Counted from the first letter of the stretch, positions 9,740 through 22,626 are shown. The stretch: DNA of 64,000 nt from Arctopsyche grandis (GCF_051622035.1 NC_135355.1:22932486-22996485), one strand, 5' to 3'. Translations and numbers: made by a program. Notes: generated by a model not told the origin, from the letters alone.

Positions 9740-11195
9740 AGTGGGTATAAAATCAGCACTGCACACCGGTGTGCGAAAAGACCTGCGTCAATGGTTTCTG
9801 CAAAACTCCTGGAGTCTTTCAGTGTTCGACTGGATTTTCTCAAGACCTGAAAGACAAATTTGGTTTCCACCAGTGCGTGTATAAACGGAGTTTGCACTGC
9901 TCCAAAAAATGCCCCTGCAATTTTGGGTATGGTGACCAGCTTTCAAGTCAAACTGGGACACGACTACCCAAAGAAATCAACAATATGAACGTCTGGCAAC
10001 CCTAATGTTGGGTATTTGATTAAGAGTGAATTTGCGAACATCTGCAACCCGAAATGTTCGAGAGCACTGAGTACTGCGACTAGAGTTTCCAATTATTCGA
10101 ATATCGGATAGTAAAATTTGAAATATTCGAATAGTTTTAAACAATAGAAAACAGTGTAAAATAAGAATTCAAAATAATTAAAATGAGTGGGGTCCACATA
10201 CATTAAAAAGAAAAAGTAAATTTATCGTCATACATAAACTATATTTTAATTTTAAAAATAATAATGCGTTAAATGTTTCAAAATTTAATTTTGTTTTTAA
10301 TATTCCTGCTGTGGAGAACACTCTTTCATATCTAAAGCTTCGGTTCGTTTTTAAAGTTATCCAAGTTGAAATCTCTTTTTAACCTTTTGGAATTATCTTG
10401 GAATTAGAAAAACGTACTTTTATAACGTAGAAAAAATACCCGGATCGATAGCATGTCACTACGAACTCCGAAACACAACTGTTCGTAGTGAAACCAAACA
10501 CAACAACATAAATGACACGAAATATTTCTGCTTATCCATAAAAATTGCGTTCCCGCTTCGGACTGTATTTTCGTTTCCGTTTCAAATAAACGCTGCAATA
10601 AGTTCGCTTTCGTAAAATACATACAGTTCAATTTCTAAAGCGAGGAATTCAAATGTTAAGTTCCACGAATCCATTGCACTGAGGCGATAAAATGTCGACG
10701 ACTAATACGTCTTTCACACAATACACTGTTGCGTTACACATTTTGAGTTAAAAATAAAATTGTATTATGTTAAAAAAAATTCAAAATTTGTAAAATATTT
10801 TATTAAAATTTCATTAAAAAATTTCCCGAATATTATTCGAGTAATTGCTCAAATATTTGAATAGCGCATAGATCTAAATAGGCCGAATATATTTGAATAT
10901 CGAATATTCGAATATTCGGATTGGAAACTCTAACTGCGACAGTGCTTCGCCCGGAACCTGTGAATGTTATATTATATGTATGTACATAAATAGTTGCTAT
11001 ATTCTGAGAACCAATGATAAATAAAAATGCACACCAGTTTTCGAAAAGACTTGCGTTAATGGCTTCTGCACGACTCCTGGAGTCTGCCAGTGTTCGACTG
11101 GATACTTTCAAGATCCAAAAAGCATTTCAAACTCAAATTCAATCTGATTTACATAAGATCATATCACTCCCGATAAATGTACCTGCACTGATGAG
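9740..11195 (+). pseudogene. Decayed NimC EGF-repeat array, interrupted by a hAT insertion
   Basis: The stretches 9740-10080 and 10933-11195 align by eye with the 315-bp repeat unit of the large NimC gene (17486-20311). Readable pieces include CTPVCEKTCVNGFC and QCSTGFSQDLKDKF, then frameshifts and lost cysteines (GFHQCVYKRS). The second part starts again with a TPVFEKTCVNGFC-like peptide. No signal peptide, membrane exon or intact frame is present. The unit order (CTPVC, CNPVC, CNPKC) is conserved, so this is a degenerate tandem duplicate or displaced piece of the neighbouring array. The transposon at 10081-10932 sits inside it. Confidence 0.85.
10081..10932. mobile_element. hAT-type non-autonomous transposon inside the Nimrod relic
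   Basis: A perfect 13-bp terminal inverted repeat, TAGAGTTTCCAAT at the left and its complement at the right, encloses 852 bp. The 8-bp target ACTGCGAC is duplicated exactly (10073-10080 and 10933-10940) and removing one copy with the element rejoins the Nimrod repeat. The interior holds no recognisable transposase. ATTCGAATAT-type words are repeated near both ends as subterminal repeats. An 8-bp duplication is the hallmark of hAT elements. Confidence 0.92.
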
Positions 11196-11275
11196 TACAT
11201 ACATATATGATAATAAATAAATAAATGTGCATTTCTACACATTTATAATATATTTACACAATTATAATTATAATA

Positions 11276-11585
11276 CATAAATAAATGTGCAATTATGAGC
11301 TATGGATGTGCACATTCGCTCTATTGTCACGGATATTTCATTGGATCCGTCTTGTTGAGGCGTGTGGTATCTATGGTCGATTTGGGTATCATTTTTTATC
11401 CTCAAGTCACCTTTCACAACCAAATCAAGTCAGTCGCTGATGTTTCCTTTCGTTGACTTGGATTTGTCTTGATATATGCTAGGTTATTCTCCAACCCTTT
11501 GTCTTCTCGCTTGCTTTTCAACTTGTAAGAAGTAAGCTAGAGTATAATGCGATTGTGTGGATCCGCATGAAGAAATTACTCTCTG
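11276..11585 (+). mobile_element. Decayed LINE reverse transcriptase fragment
   Basis: Direct DNA similarity, in opposite orientation, to the middle of the RT frame at 1242-2519. It starts at the part equivalent to ATMSYGRAN, passes SMVDLGITF and FHNHIKT, and ends at the equivalent of IVWNPHEANY. Frameshifts and short deletions break it. Confidence 0.8.
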
Positions 11586-13970
11586 ATGACTGAGAATGTG
11601 TAAAAAGCATTTCTTCGTTTCCTATATAGGAAACGAAATATTTTTTGTGTTCAAAGAAATTGAACCATTCTTTTTTGAAGAGAGGTCGCATTATTATCCT
11701 TTCTCACAATTAAAAGTATTCTTATTTCGTGCAATAACAAAAACATATTCATTTGCTCAACCCCCTTACCTTAACTTCTCCCAAAAGAATTAAAAATATT
11801 CTCCTTCAAAAAACTTTAAATCTAATTTAATTAATTATTGTTTATATTTTATTGTAAAATATAGAAATCATTATTATTTTCCAAATTCACTCTCGTAATT
11901 GAGATCGACCAAATTTTGCTTCGAAATCACCCGAGTTTATTATCATTTGCCAATAGCCCTTAAATATACTATGTACTTCAACTTTGGTTATTTCACACTA
12001 TGGTAGTGTGAAAAAGCACATTCATATTTCAATTAAAATAAAGTTTGTGTTTGCATCCTTAAAGATCTGTCTTGAGATAAGCTTTTGCAAACAAAAAAAA
12101 ATGGGCCGCCGTACGATGAACGATTATCGGTCATAGCAGGTATAAAAAAAATGCACCACTGAGAAATCAACAAGAAAAAACAAAAATAATCGAATTCCAA
12201 TGTAATATATTTTAATCAGTCTGGTTACTTCCAGACACCCCAAATGCCGAGCCACTGGACAGGATACGATGATATTTGGCTGATATTAATTTCACCGCTA
12301 ATTGTTGTTTAAAATACAAAATTGAAAATCAACTAGAATGTAAAATCGAATAAAAAATATAAAAAAGTAGTAAGTACATATGTTAATATTATAGTATCCT
12401 ACCATAAAAATACTCGGCTAACTATAAACCACACAAACTAGTGACGAGAAAACAAACAAAAATTCACGCGTTCATATATGTATGCCTTAGGGAAAAATTT
12501 CGGCGAGTGCGAAAAGTATTTCAGTTGAACTTTCAATGGTGTGTATATGGCGATAGGTGGGGATGGGCGTTTGGGACAATAGTATTTCAGTCAAATTTTC
12601 TACCTGCGCGTACGAGAATTTGTGGGGACGGGCGAGAATTCAAACCGGTTTCTGGGCGGATCGCAGTGGCGAATTGTCCATAGTGGGTTGCGACAATAGC
12701 CAAATTTTCCCGTGCGGGTACCGCTTTCGAGCAACCTTTCCGGTCACCATTTGTCTGGTAGTTTGCGTTCATCATTGCTTTCCTGATTGATTGTGATTTA
12801 TGGAATTTTGATTTACTCTCTTCCATTTGTGCCTCACAGAGATGTTTTGTATTTGCAGTTGGTTCTTATTTATTGAACTGGCTGTAGGTGGAAGGCATTC
12901 CTTGTGTTATAGTTATATTTGATATTTTTACGTTATCTGCTATTATTAATTGCTATTGATTTTTTTATGATTATGTATAAATGTGTTTTTGTCTGTGTAT
13001 ATACGTATGTTTATATTTATTTTTCTTTCTCTTTTTTCTTTTATAAGACATTTGTTGTTTTTCCCTTCTTTGTTGTTTTTTTATAATTTTTAATTATTGT
13101 TATTATCCGCTATTATATACATTATTATTTTTATGTATGTGTTATTGTGTATATATACAAAATATGTTTTGTTTTTGTTATGTCTAATTTATTTAGTTAT
13201 TATTTTGTTTCTTTTCTGTTATATTTTTGACCATCGTGCTTTGTTCATTTTTTAGATTAACCTATTTTTATGCTCTCTAGCTTTGTAGTTTGCCCTGTTT
13301 CCTGGAAAAAGCACGCTTCCGGTCCTACCTCTAGTCATGACAATTGGAATGGTCCTAATGTATGAACATAGTTCCGGTAGTAAAGAACGAGTCAAAGTAA
13401 TTAATTAATACTTTATATATTATGATAAACGAATTGTTTTCCAATTTGATTTTAGCATCCAAATTGGATTGTAATAATATTTGCTGCAGTTTTTGTCATT
13501 TTATCAAATGAAAGATCAAAATGCAACCTCGGAAATGAATGATTACTTTTTTCTGTACCTGTAAATATTTTTAAAATTTTATGCATATTATTAAAATTAC
13601 ATACAACATATGTAAATCATTAAGTGTATGCTTATTTTAGTTATACTTCGTCTATTGGTCTGACACTATTTTTACAAAATAATTGCCTTTCATTTTGCAG
13701 GTTGAAAATTAATAATTACATACATATAACAAATTCGGACCCTATGTATGTTTGTACATACATATATTCGGACATACATATACATATGATTTGTTTGTTC
13801 CTCCTGTGGTTCGCGAAACTATGTTGGCAACATCTCCTATATCTAGGGCGATATATCTGCTCACCCGGGTTGCTGGTGAAATTGACCTCTTCAATGTAAA
13901 CTGTGCTAACCTGGTTGAGTGGTTGTTGAGCAACACCAGTGGTTGATTTTACCAATTATACATGTGAATG
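11586..13970. other. Long non-coding stretch with a GC-richer patch
   Basis: No Nimrod-like exon is visible. The part 12480-12830 is clearly GC-richer and has two similar sub-blocks, each with a CAATAG..TTT..TTTC core, which suggests an old element. The part 13285-13340 shares a GTTTCCTGGAAAAAGCACG-like block with 49055-49085, so it is a dispersed repeat. The two strands at 13716-13955 each hold a short open frame that I do not recognise. Confidence 0.4.
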
Positions 13971-13971
13971 T

Positions 13972-14159
13972 CATAATAATATAATATAAAATCATAACAT
14001 CATCATAATAAAATCATAATCATAACATCATCATAATAATAACATAACATAATAATAATAATAAAATATTATCGTATCAATTTAATATAATTATAATCAT
14101 AATATCAAAATCATAATAATAATTATGATGATGTTATGATTTTATGTTATATTATTATG
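13972..14159. repeat. AT-rich inverted repeat with 38-bp arms
   Basis: Arms 13972-14009 and 14122-14159 are complementary with one mismatch, enclosing 112 bp of CAT/AAT-rich repeats. It could extrude as a hairpin; no gene is associated. Confidence 0.8.
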
Positions 14160-14743
14160 ATATTATATTATTATTATGTTGTTATGATTGAATGACGCGT
14201 TGGAGCTCCGTAATGTTACTGTAGCTAATATGTTAAAATAAAATAAAAATAAAAATATGTGTTTACTGATGAGATGTCTTCATATTTGATGAAAAATTCA
14301 GCGTTCAAAGTGATAACTTATTAAATGTGATGCATGAATAAATATTTGTAATCTTCTATATATTTTTGTTTTTACTTTATCGATGTATAGGTATATAGTA
14401 ATTTTATATACATATGTATATAGTTATAATATATTCCTGTGGAATCCCAGTTCCTATGGAAAATAGGTATTCCCCGTAGATATAGAATTCTATATCTACA
14501 TATATTCTAGAATTCTATTCTATATCTATGGTATTCCCATTTACCAAAGTACATACTTTATATATGTATTTGCTACATAATTTATACATACATATACATA
14601 CATACTTACATAGTGCGATATGTATGTACTTATGTAAACCTGCGATACTAAACCTGCGATCCTTGCAACGTACTAATAAAATGATTTTGAACTATATACA
14701 TTTGTTCTGTTATTGTTTTATATCAAATAATAATATTAAATAG

Positions 14744-16620
14744 GTTTTTGAGCTCTTTTTCCTATTATGCTGTAGATTAACATTAGAATAATATAATACT
14801 ATGATTACTAACAATAGAAAATGATCAGTAGATCAGTAGCTATTAAAATAGATATAAGATGTATTGTGAACATAATTTCGTAATAATAAAAAGCATTTAA
14901 AAAACAAAAAATCAAATAATAATATACGTACATTTAAATAATATATTGCGCATATGATTTATGTATAAACATGCCTTAAAATTTTTGTTATAGAAGAATT
15001 TCACGTTAAATGTAATGGAAGAATTTCTGTGTAAATTATCATTTTACGGGAGTATATAACTTCAAATTCTATTAAAATCCATGTTTATTACTTTTCGTAT
15101 AAGTTGGTTAAAAAATAAAGAAGGCTTTACTAAATTTAAAAATGATAATCGACGTATCTGTTTGCATCGTATTCATACATATTATAGGTACATGATAAAT
15201 ATTTTACGATAGTTGATAAAATTAATAGGTGAATTTAGAAATAAAATTTTAAATACAATATTATAAAATGATGCGGAAAATAGCTTCGGCCTTTAAAAAG
15301 ATTTCCGATGCAGCATGCTTTGTTCAAAAATGATTCAAAGCAGGAAGAAAAAATGGGAAGGAGATAAGTCACTTAAATAAATTCTCATTTGGAAAATCTA
15401 CTCGAGTTCTCTAAAATTCTTAAATTTATTAACGATATTTGGTCAACAAGGCTGAGTACCACTGATGGCAATAAAAAAGCAACGACAGTTGAAGTTTTCC
15501 CTCGAATGATTCATATTTAAATTTAATATGAAAAGTTTAGTGATACGTTTAATGATTATTAAACATAGCACAATTTAGTCATTTTACAAGAATCACAACA
15601 TCCGCTGGTCTGTTTATATCTCATATTATATAAAAGGCGTGCATAATATGAATTAAAAAATATATATAAATAATTTTTTTTGCATAGCGTCAATCAATAA
15701 ATATAACTTTGATAATTTTAAATTTAAAAATTGAATTTTAAATTCAATTAAAGTAAAATGGCAGTCAGTTCAAGGCAAAAATCACCCTTAGTTTCAAAAA
15801 ATTTTGTCTTTAATTTAATATTATGTGTATTAGAATTTCTTATTGAAATATCAGGGATAATGTAGAATACACAAGAAACGTCATTATATTTAAAGCTTTT
15901 TTTTAATACAAAAGGATTGAATAAAGACGACTTTGTTTTGGTTTTTGTCGTTTAGTATGTTTTTCACTATGTTAATAATAACGAAATACCATTAAAATAA
16001 TTGAAATCGTGGAAATATTTTGCTACGAGATTTTTACTTTATTTATGTTTTTGATTACATGAATGTATAATAGTAACAATATGTAGATAAAGTTTTGTGA
16101 TCATGCGAAAATTCTCGAGATTTTGACTGATTTGAACTCGAGGAAAATTGAGGTTTTTTATAATTTTTTTCATTTTCTCAAAAACCTTTGGATGAATTAA
16201 ACCAAAATTTTATATCTAAAAGTTTAAGTTTATTTTTCAAGTAAGTGGAGGTGGCTTGTTCAATTTTTTTACCCTTTTTGAGCTATGTGTGCTCTTCACG
16301 AGAAAACTCAAGTATAATTCTCTATCAATTGATGAAAATAAAAATAAATTAATTAACCTGAAGTGGGACTTTTCTTCTTAGAAAAGTTAAAAATGTTATG
16401 ACCACACGATTTTTTCCACACCACTAAAGCTATCAAGCTGAAAATTTATATTTGTATTCTTTATGTACTTAGAGTTTGTATCGAAAGTGCTCTCATGGCT
16501 GGTATGTATGAACGTGCATTTTTTATACTTCTTATTTTCCTCAAACAGAAGTTTGTTTTTTATACTTCTTATATTCAAGTACATAGATAAATTCATGGGT
16601 TGGTCATATCCAAAGTGTAA
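14744..16620. repeat. Dispersed repeat family, copy 1
   Basis: Two blocks here, 14744-14920 and about 16020-16560, are found in the same order at 39755-39928 and about 41620-42250. Shared landmarks are CTTTTTCCTATTATGCTG, GTGATCATG and GTATTCTTTATGTACT. The central parts have diverged or differ in length. No coding capacity is seen, so it is probably an old transposon. Confidence 0.65.
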
Positions 16621-16745
16621 AAATAGTTTTTAACGACGAAAATTTCGATATATATATGCAAATGGAGTAATAGAATGGTGTTATGAAAACATCTAAAATA
16701 AATTATGATAATAATTTTACATATTGGTGTGCACCACTGAATAAA

Positions 16746-16780
16746 AGATAATGCTCAATGGTACCATTTCCATCTATAAA
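16746..16780 (+). promoter_or_regulatory. Candidate GATA site and TATA box of the giant NimC gene
   Basis: AGATAA (16746-16751) and TATAAA (16775-16780) lie about 60-100 bp upstream of the start codon at 16843, which leaves room for a short 5' leader. GATA factors drive hemocyte genes in Drosophila. The arrangement is plausible, but short motifs like these are expected by chance in AT-rich DNA. Confidence 0.35.
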
Positions 16781-16842
16781 TGCAGGTTTGATTTGTACAA
16801 CGACCATTGTTCAAAATATTTTAGTCAATAAAACAAATAAAC

Positions 16843-19800
16843 ATGTGTAAAAAAATCACTTTTTATATATTTATATTATTAGCAATGGTGGAAATTGTGT
16901 CGGGAGAATTTGGAGTTTGTGGTTACAGAATTGGAATGTATGTAAATATGTTGTGCAAATTAATTAAGAATTTTTATACTAATAATAATGTAATTCCTAT
17001 TTATTTTCTAGAAATTTTGATCCATCTCAAGTAAGTTTTTTTAAAACATAAACGGAATAAATAAACATAATAAAGATTTCTTTTACGCAATATCGTTTTA
17101 GGGCAAATTTGTACGAAGGAGAATCCCCAATTGCTGTTCAGGGTTCAGATACAACATATACACAAATGGATGTAGTTACAATTGCTACCCAAACTGTGGA
17201 AATGCTGATTGTATTGGAAAAAATATTTGCGTTTGTCACAAAGGTTATGTAAGGAATGCAACCGTTTCTTTTCTATGCCATCCCTTTTGTAGCAAAACTT
17301 GTCATAACGGAGAATGTTCTGGACCGAATAAATGTACTTGTAACGATGGCTATCAATTAAGTACGACCGATAGTCAAGTATGCGAACCGAGGTGCCAAAA
17401 TGCATGCGTTCATGGACTTTGCACCGCTCCAAATAAATGCACCTGCTCTCCTGGATATACGATCAAAAGTGGATCTTCAAATATTTGCAATCCGAAATGC
17501 TCGAGAGCATGCGAGCACGGCGACTGCGCTTCGCCCGAAATCTGCAAATGCCACAGTGGCTACAAACTCAGCACTGCCGATAAATACAAATGCACACCGG
17601 TGTGCGATAAGACCTGCGTCAATGGCTTCTGCAATGCTCCTGGAGTATGTCAGTGTTCGACTGGATTCTCCCAAGACCCGAAAGACAAATTCAAATGCAA
17701 TCCGGTTTGCACCACTGCGTGTATAAACGGAGTTTGCACCGCTCCAAAAAAATGCACCTGCAACGTTGGGTATGTGATGAAGAGTGGATCTGTAAACATC
17801 TGCAATCCGAAATGCTCGAGAGCATGCGAGCACGGTGACTGCGCTTCGCCCGAAACCTGCAAATGCCACAGTGGCTACAAACTCAGCACTGCCGATAAAT
17901 ACAAATGCACACCGGTGTGCGATAAGACCTGCGTCAATGGCTTCTGCAATGCTCCTGGAGTATGTCAGTGTTCGACTGGATTCTCCGAAGACCCGAAAGA
18001 CAAATTCAAATGCAATCCGGTTTGCACCACTGCGTGTATAATCGGAGTTTGCACCGCTCCGAACAAATGCACCTGCAACGTTGGGTATGTGATTAAGAGT
18101 GGATCTGTGAACATCTGCAATCCGAAATGCTCGAGAGCATGCGAGCACGGCGACTGCGCTTCGCCCGAAACCTGCAAATGCCACAGTGGCTACAAACTCA
18201 GCTCTGCCGATAAATACAAATGCACGCCGGTGTGCGATAAGACCTGCGTCAATGGCTTCTGCAATGCTCCTGGAGTATGTCAGTGTTCGACTGGATTCTC
18301 CCAAGACCCGAAAGACAAATTCAAATGCAATCCGGTTTGCACCACTGCGTGTATAAACGGAGTTTGCACCGCTCCAAAAAAATGCACCTGCAACGTTGGG
18401 TATGTGATGAAGAGTGGATCTGTAAACATCTGCAATCCGAAATGCTCGAGAGCATGCGAGCACGGTGACTGCGCTTCGCCCGAAACCTGCAAATGCCACA
18501 GTGGCTACAAACTCAGCACTGCCGATAAATACAAATGCACACCGGTGTGCGATAAGACCTGCGTCAATGGCTTCTGCAATGCTCCTGGAGTATGTCAGTG
18601 TTCGACTGGATTCTCCGAAGACCCGAAAGACAAATTCAAATGCAATCCGGTTTGCACCACTGCGTGTATAAACGGAGTTTGCACCGCTCCGAACAAATGC
18701 ACCTGCAACGTTGGGTATGTGATTAAGAGTGGATCTGTGAACATCTGCAATCCGAAATGCTCGAGAGCATGCGAGCACGGCGACTGCGCTTCGCCCGAAA
18801 CCTGCAAATGCCACAGTGGCTACAAACTCAGCACTGCCGATAAATACAAATGCACACCGGTGTGCGATAAGACCTGCGTCAATGGCTTCTGCAATGCTCC
18901 TGGAGTATGTCAGTGTTCGACTGGATTCTCCGAAGACCCGAAAGACAAATTCAAATGCAATCCGGTTTGCACCACTGCGTGTATAAACGGAGTTTGCACC
19001 GCTCCGAACAAATGCACCTGCAACGTTGGGTATGTGATTAAGAGTGCATCTGTGAACATTTGCAATCCGAAATGCTCGAGAGCATGCGAGCACGGTGACT
19101 GCGCTTCGCCCGAAACCTGCAAATGCCACAGTGGCTACAAACTCAGCACTGCCGATAAATACAAATGCACACCGGTGTGCGATAAGACCTGCGTCAATGG
19201 CTTCTGCAATGCTCCTGGAGTATGTCAGTGTTCGACTGGATTCTCCGAAGACCCGAAAGACAAATTCAAATGCAATCCGGTTTGCACCACTGCGTGTATA
19301 AACGGAGTTTGCACCGCTCCGAACAAATGCACCTGCAACGTTGGGTATGTGATTAAGAGTGGATCTGTGAACATTTGCAATCCGAAATGCTCGAGAGCAT
19401 GCGAGCACGGTGACTGCGCTTCACCCGAAACCTGCAAATGCCACAGTGGCTACAAACTCAGCACTGCCGATAAATACAAATGCACACCGGTGTGCGATAA
19501 GACCTGCGTCAATAGCTTCTGCAATGCTCCTGGAGTATGTCAGTGTTCGACTGGATTCTCCGAAGACCCGAAAGACAAATTCAAATGCAATCCGGTTTGC
19601 ACCACTGCGTGTATAAACGGAGTTTGCACCGCTCCAAAAAAATGCACCTGCAACGTTGGGTATGTGATGAAGAGTGGATCTGTAAACATCTGCAATCCGA
19701 AATGCTCGAGAGCATGCGAGCACGGTGACTGCGCTTCGCCCGAAACCTGCAAATGCCACAGTGGCTACAAACTCAGCACTGCCGATAAATACAAATGCAC

Positions 19801-22626
19801 GCCGGTGTGCGATAAGACCTGCGTCAATGGCTTCTGCAATGCTCCTGGAGTATGTCAGTGTTCGACTGGATTCTCCCAAGACCCGAAAGACAAATTCAAA
19901 TGCAATCCGGTTTGCACCACTGCGTGTATAAACGGAGCTTGCACCGCTCCAAAAAAATGCACCTGCAACGTTGGGTATGTGATGAAGAGTGGATCTGTAA
20001 ACATCTGCAATCCGAAATGCTCGAGAGCATGCGAGCACGGCGACTGCGCTTCGCCCGAAACCTGCAAATGCCACAGTGGCTACAAACTCAGCACTGCCGA
20101 TAAATACAAATGCACACCGGTGTGCGATAAGACCTGCGTCAATGGCTTCTGCAATGCTCCTGGAGTATGTCAGTGTTCGACTGGATTCTCTCAAGACCCG
20201 AAAGACAAATTCAAATGCAATCCGGTTTGCACCACTACGTGTATAAACGGAGTTTGCACCGCTCCGAACAAATGCACTTGCGATGCCGGGTTTACTAATG
20301 ATCGTAATCATTGCATTCCTTATTGTTCTAGTGGCTGTATTAATGGAAAGTGCATTAATCCTGATGAATGCAGTTGTAACATTGGTTATAAAATCAATAA
20401 CGTAATGAAACATGTCTGTGATCCAATTTGTTCGAAGCCTTGCATTAATGGATTTTGCAGTACGCCTGATAAATGTTCATGTTCAGTGGGGTATATTCTT
20501 GATATTAAGGATTTGTATAAATGTAATCCTGTGTGTGGAGTTGAATGTGAAAATGGAATTTGCACTGCCCCTGATATTTGTACATGCAGTGTTGGATTTT
20601 CTAAAGATGATAAATATCCCCACAAATGTAATCCAGTATGCAAAAATGGATGTGATAATGGGTACTGTTCAGCTCCAAATCAATGCATGTGTAATTCTGG
20701 GTTTGTCTTAGATTCAAAACAATTAAATAAATGTCTGCCACAATGTAATGATGATTGCAGCAACGGCTACTGTTCTGGGCCTAATATTTGTACTTGTTTT
20801 TCTGGTTATAGAAATAAAAATAACTCTAGAAATACTTGTGACCCTGTTTGTTCAACACAATGCAAAAATGGAAAGTGTATTGCTCCTGAAGTATGTCATT
20901 GTAACGAGGGTTATAAATCAAATTCAGAAGACAAAAATAAATGTGATCCCATATGTGACACAGTTTGTCAGAATGGACATTGTGTGAAACCGGGCTTATG
21001 CGAGTGCTCTGATGGTTATATTCAAGACTTAAAAGAAAATCATTTATGTAAACCAAAATGCACACCTAATTGTATAAATGGATATTGTTCAGCACCAAAC
21101 ACCTGTTCTTGTTTTGAGGGATATGTCAAGGATTTTGAAACAAATCAATGTGTTCCAAAATGTTCGAAACCATGCGTGTATGGAAAATGCACTGATATTG
21201 ACACTTGCACTTGTAATTCTGGATATGAATTCATTGAAGATGACAAATATTCTTGTAAACCAATATGTTCACAAAAATGTATCAACGGCATATGTTCTGC
21301 TCCAGAAACTTGCGAATGTTATATTGGTTACACTATTAATAACATGGACGGACATATTTGCATGCCAGTTTGTATAGAGAAGTGCCTAAATGGTAATTGT
21401 GTAGCTCCAAACATATGTGAATGTAATTCGGGATATACTAAAACGTCCAATATCACGTATATGTGCTTCCCCTATTGCCAAAAATCATGCATCAATGGGA
21501 AGTGCGTAGCGCCAAATACATGTGAATGTTTTGATGGACACAGTATGAGTTTACAATCTAACATATGTGAGCCCATATGCAGTCAAAAATGTATTAATGG
21601 AATGTGTACTGCCCCAAACACTTGCTCATGTTTTGAGAGGTTTGCTCTAAATGCTACCAACAAGTATATATGTGAACCTAAATGTTCGATGGAATGTATC
21701 AACGGATTTTGTTCATCTCCAGAAATTTGTTCTTGTAATCCTGGATTTTCATCAAATACGTTAAACGGGTTATGCAGTCCGCACTGCGAAAATTGTATAA
21801 ATGGGAAGTGCGTCGAGCCTAATGTTTGTGTTTGTAATTTAGGCTACAGTAAGTCAGATAATGGTACATGTGAACCATTCTGTTCTGGAGACTGTGAAAA
21901 TGGCAGATGTCTAGCTCCAAATGTTTGTGTTTGCTCAGATGGTTTTGCACTGAGCAAAGATACTGGAAAATGTGTTGATATCTGTGAAGGTGGTTGCGAA
22001 AATGCAATTTGTAAGGCAGGGGAATGTATTTGTAATGACGGATTTAAAGCTGAAAATGACTTTAAAAAATGCATACCTATTTGTTACCAATGTGTCAATG
22101 GGAAATGCATTGCTCCAAATACGTGCCGATGCGATGAATATTGGTATGGGCCTGACTGCACACAAAAAAAATTGAATATGTTTGATCTTCCTTTGGCAAT
22201 GAAGAAGAATTCAATGTAATGTTTTTAATAATTAAATATTTTAAATTACACGATTTATACGTTACATCTCATTGAAACATATTATTTTCAGATCCAAACA
22301 ACCAAACTGGATTTTAATAATTGTGGTGATAGTCATTCTTGTTGTCAGCGTTATATTTATGGGAGTACAATCCGTGGTTTTGCAATTCCAAAAGACGAGT
22401 AAAACAATTGAAGATATTTCAAATAGTAAATAAATCATTATTTTAAATTTAACAATTAAAATTTACTTCATTTATTGAATTACTTAAATGTGTTATTTTA
22501 AAAGTAACAGTGATTTATTTTACAGATACAATCGAATGCACAAGTATCAATAGGTTTGCATGTGATAATATTGATAATTCATTGGAAAATCCAGTGTATT
22601 TCGAAATTTCGGATTGTGGTAAATAA
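16843..22626 (+). CDS. Giant NimC-type phagocytosis receptor (5 exons, 1820 aa)
   Basis: Exons derived by eye: 16843-16937, 17012-17030 (19 nt), 17102-22215, 22292-22425, 22526-22626. Phases 2, 0, 2, 1 agree and 5463 nt close on TAA. The start is the first ATG and gives a signal peptide (MCKKITFYIFILLAMVEIVS). A NIM motif follows (NCCSGFRYN), then about 48 EGF-like units of roughly 35 residues with CxPxCxxxCxNGxC and CxCxxGY spacing. Units 4-30 are nine near-identical three-unit blocks. The ectodomain ends at WYGPDC. A membrane helix lies at about 1748-1770, and the tail carries NPVY at 1809-1812, a phagocytic/endocytic adaptor motif. Known family: NimC proteins are hemocyte receptors that bind and engulf bacteria. 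This one is far longer than the roughly 600-700 residues I recall for Drosophila NimC1. It converges with the NimB gene. Confidence 0.93.
17486..20311 (+). repeat. Nine near-identical 315-bp coding repeats in NimC
   Basis: Each block encodes three EGF units beginning CNPKC, CTPVC and CNPVC, 105 residues in total. The blocks differ at few positions, such as FSQD versus FSED, PKKC versus PNKC and VMK versus VIK, and these variants are linked, so a 630-bp two-block unit can be seen at the left. The last block diverges into CDAGFTND. Even synonymous sites are mostly identical, which points to recent unequal exchange or gene conversion. Confidence 0.95.

Noticed and set aside
17477-20413. Long antisense open frames (643 and 330 codons) opposite the NimC repeat
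   Set aside because: They are shadows: one antisense frame without stops in the 315-bp unit stays open in all nearly identical copies. The cysteine-spaced sense frame with matching splice sites is the real gene.
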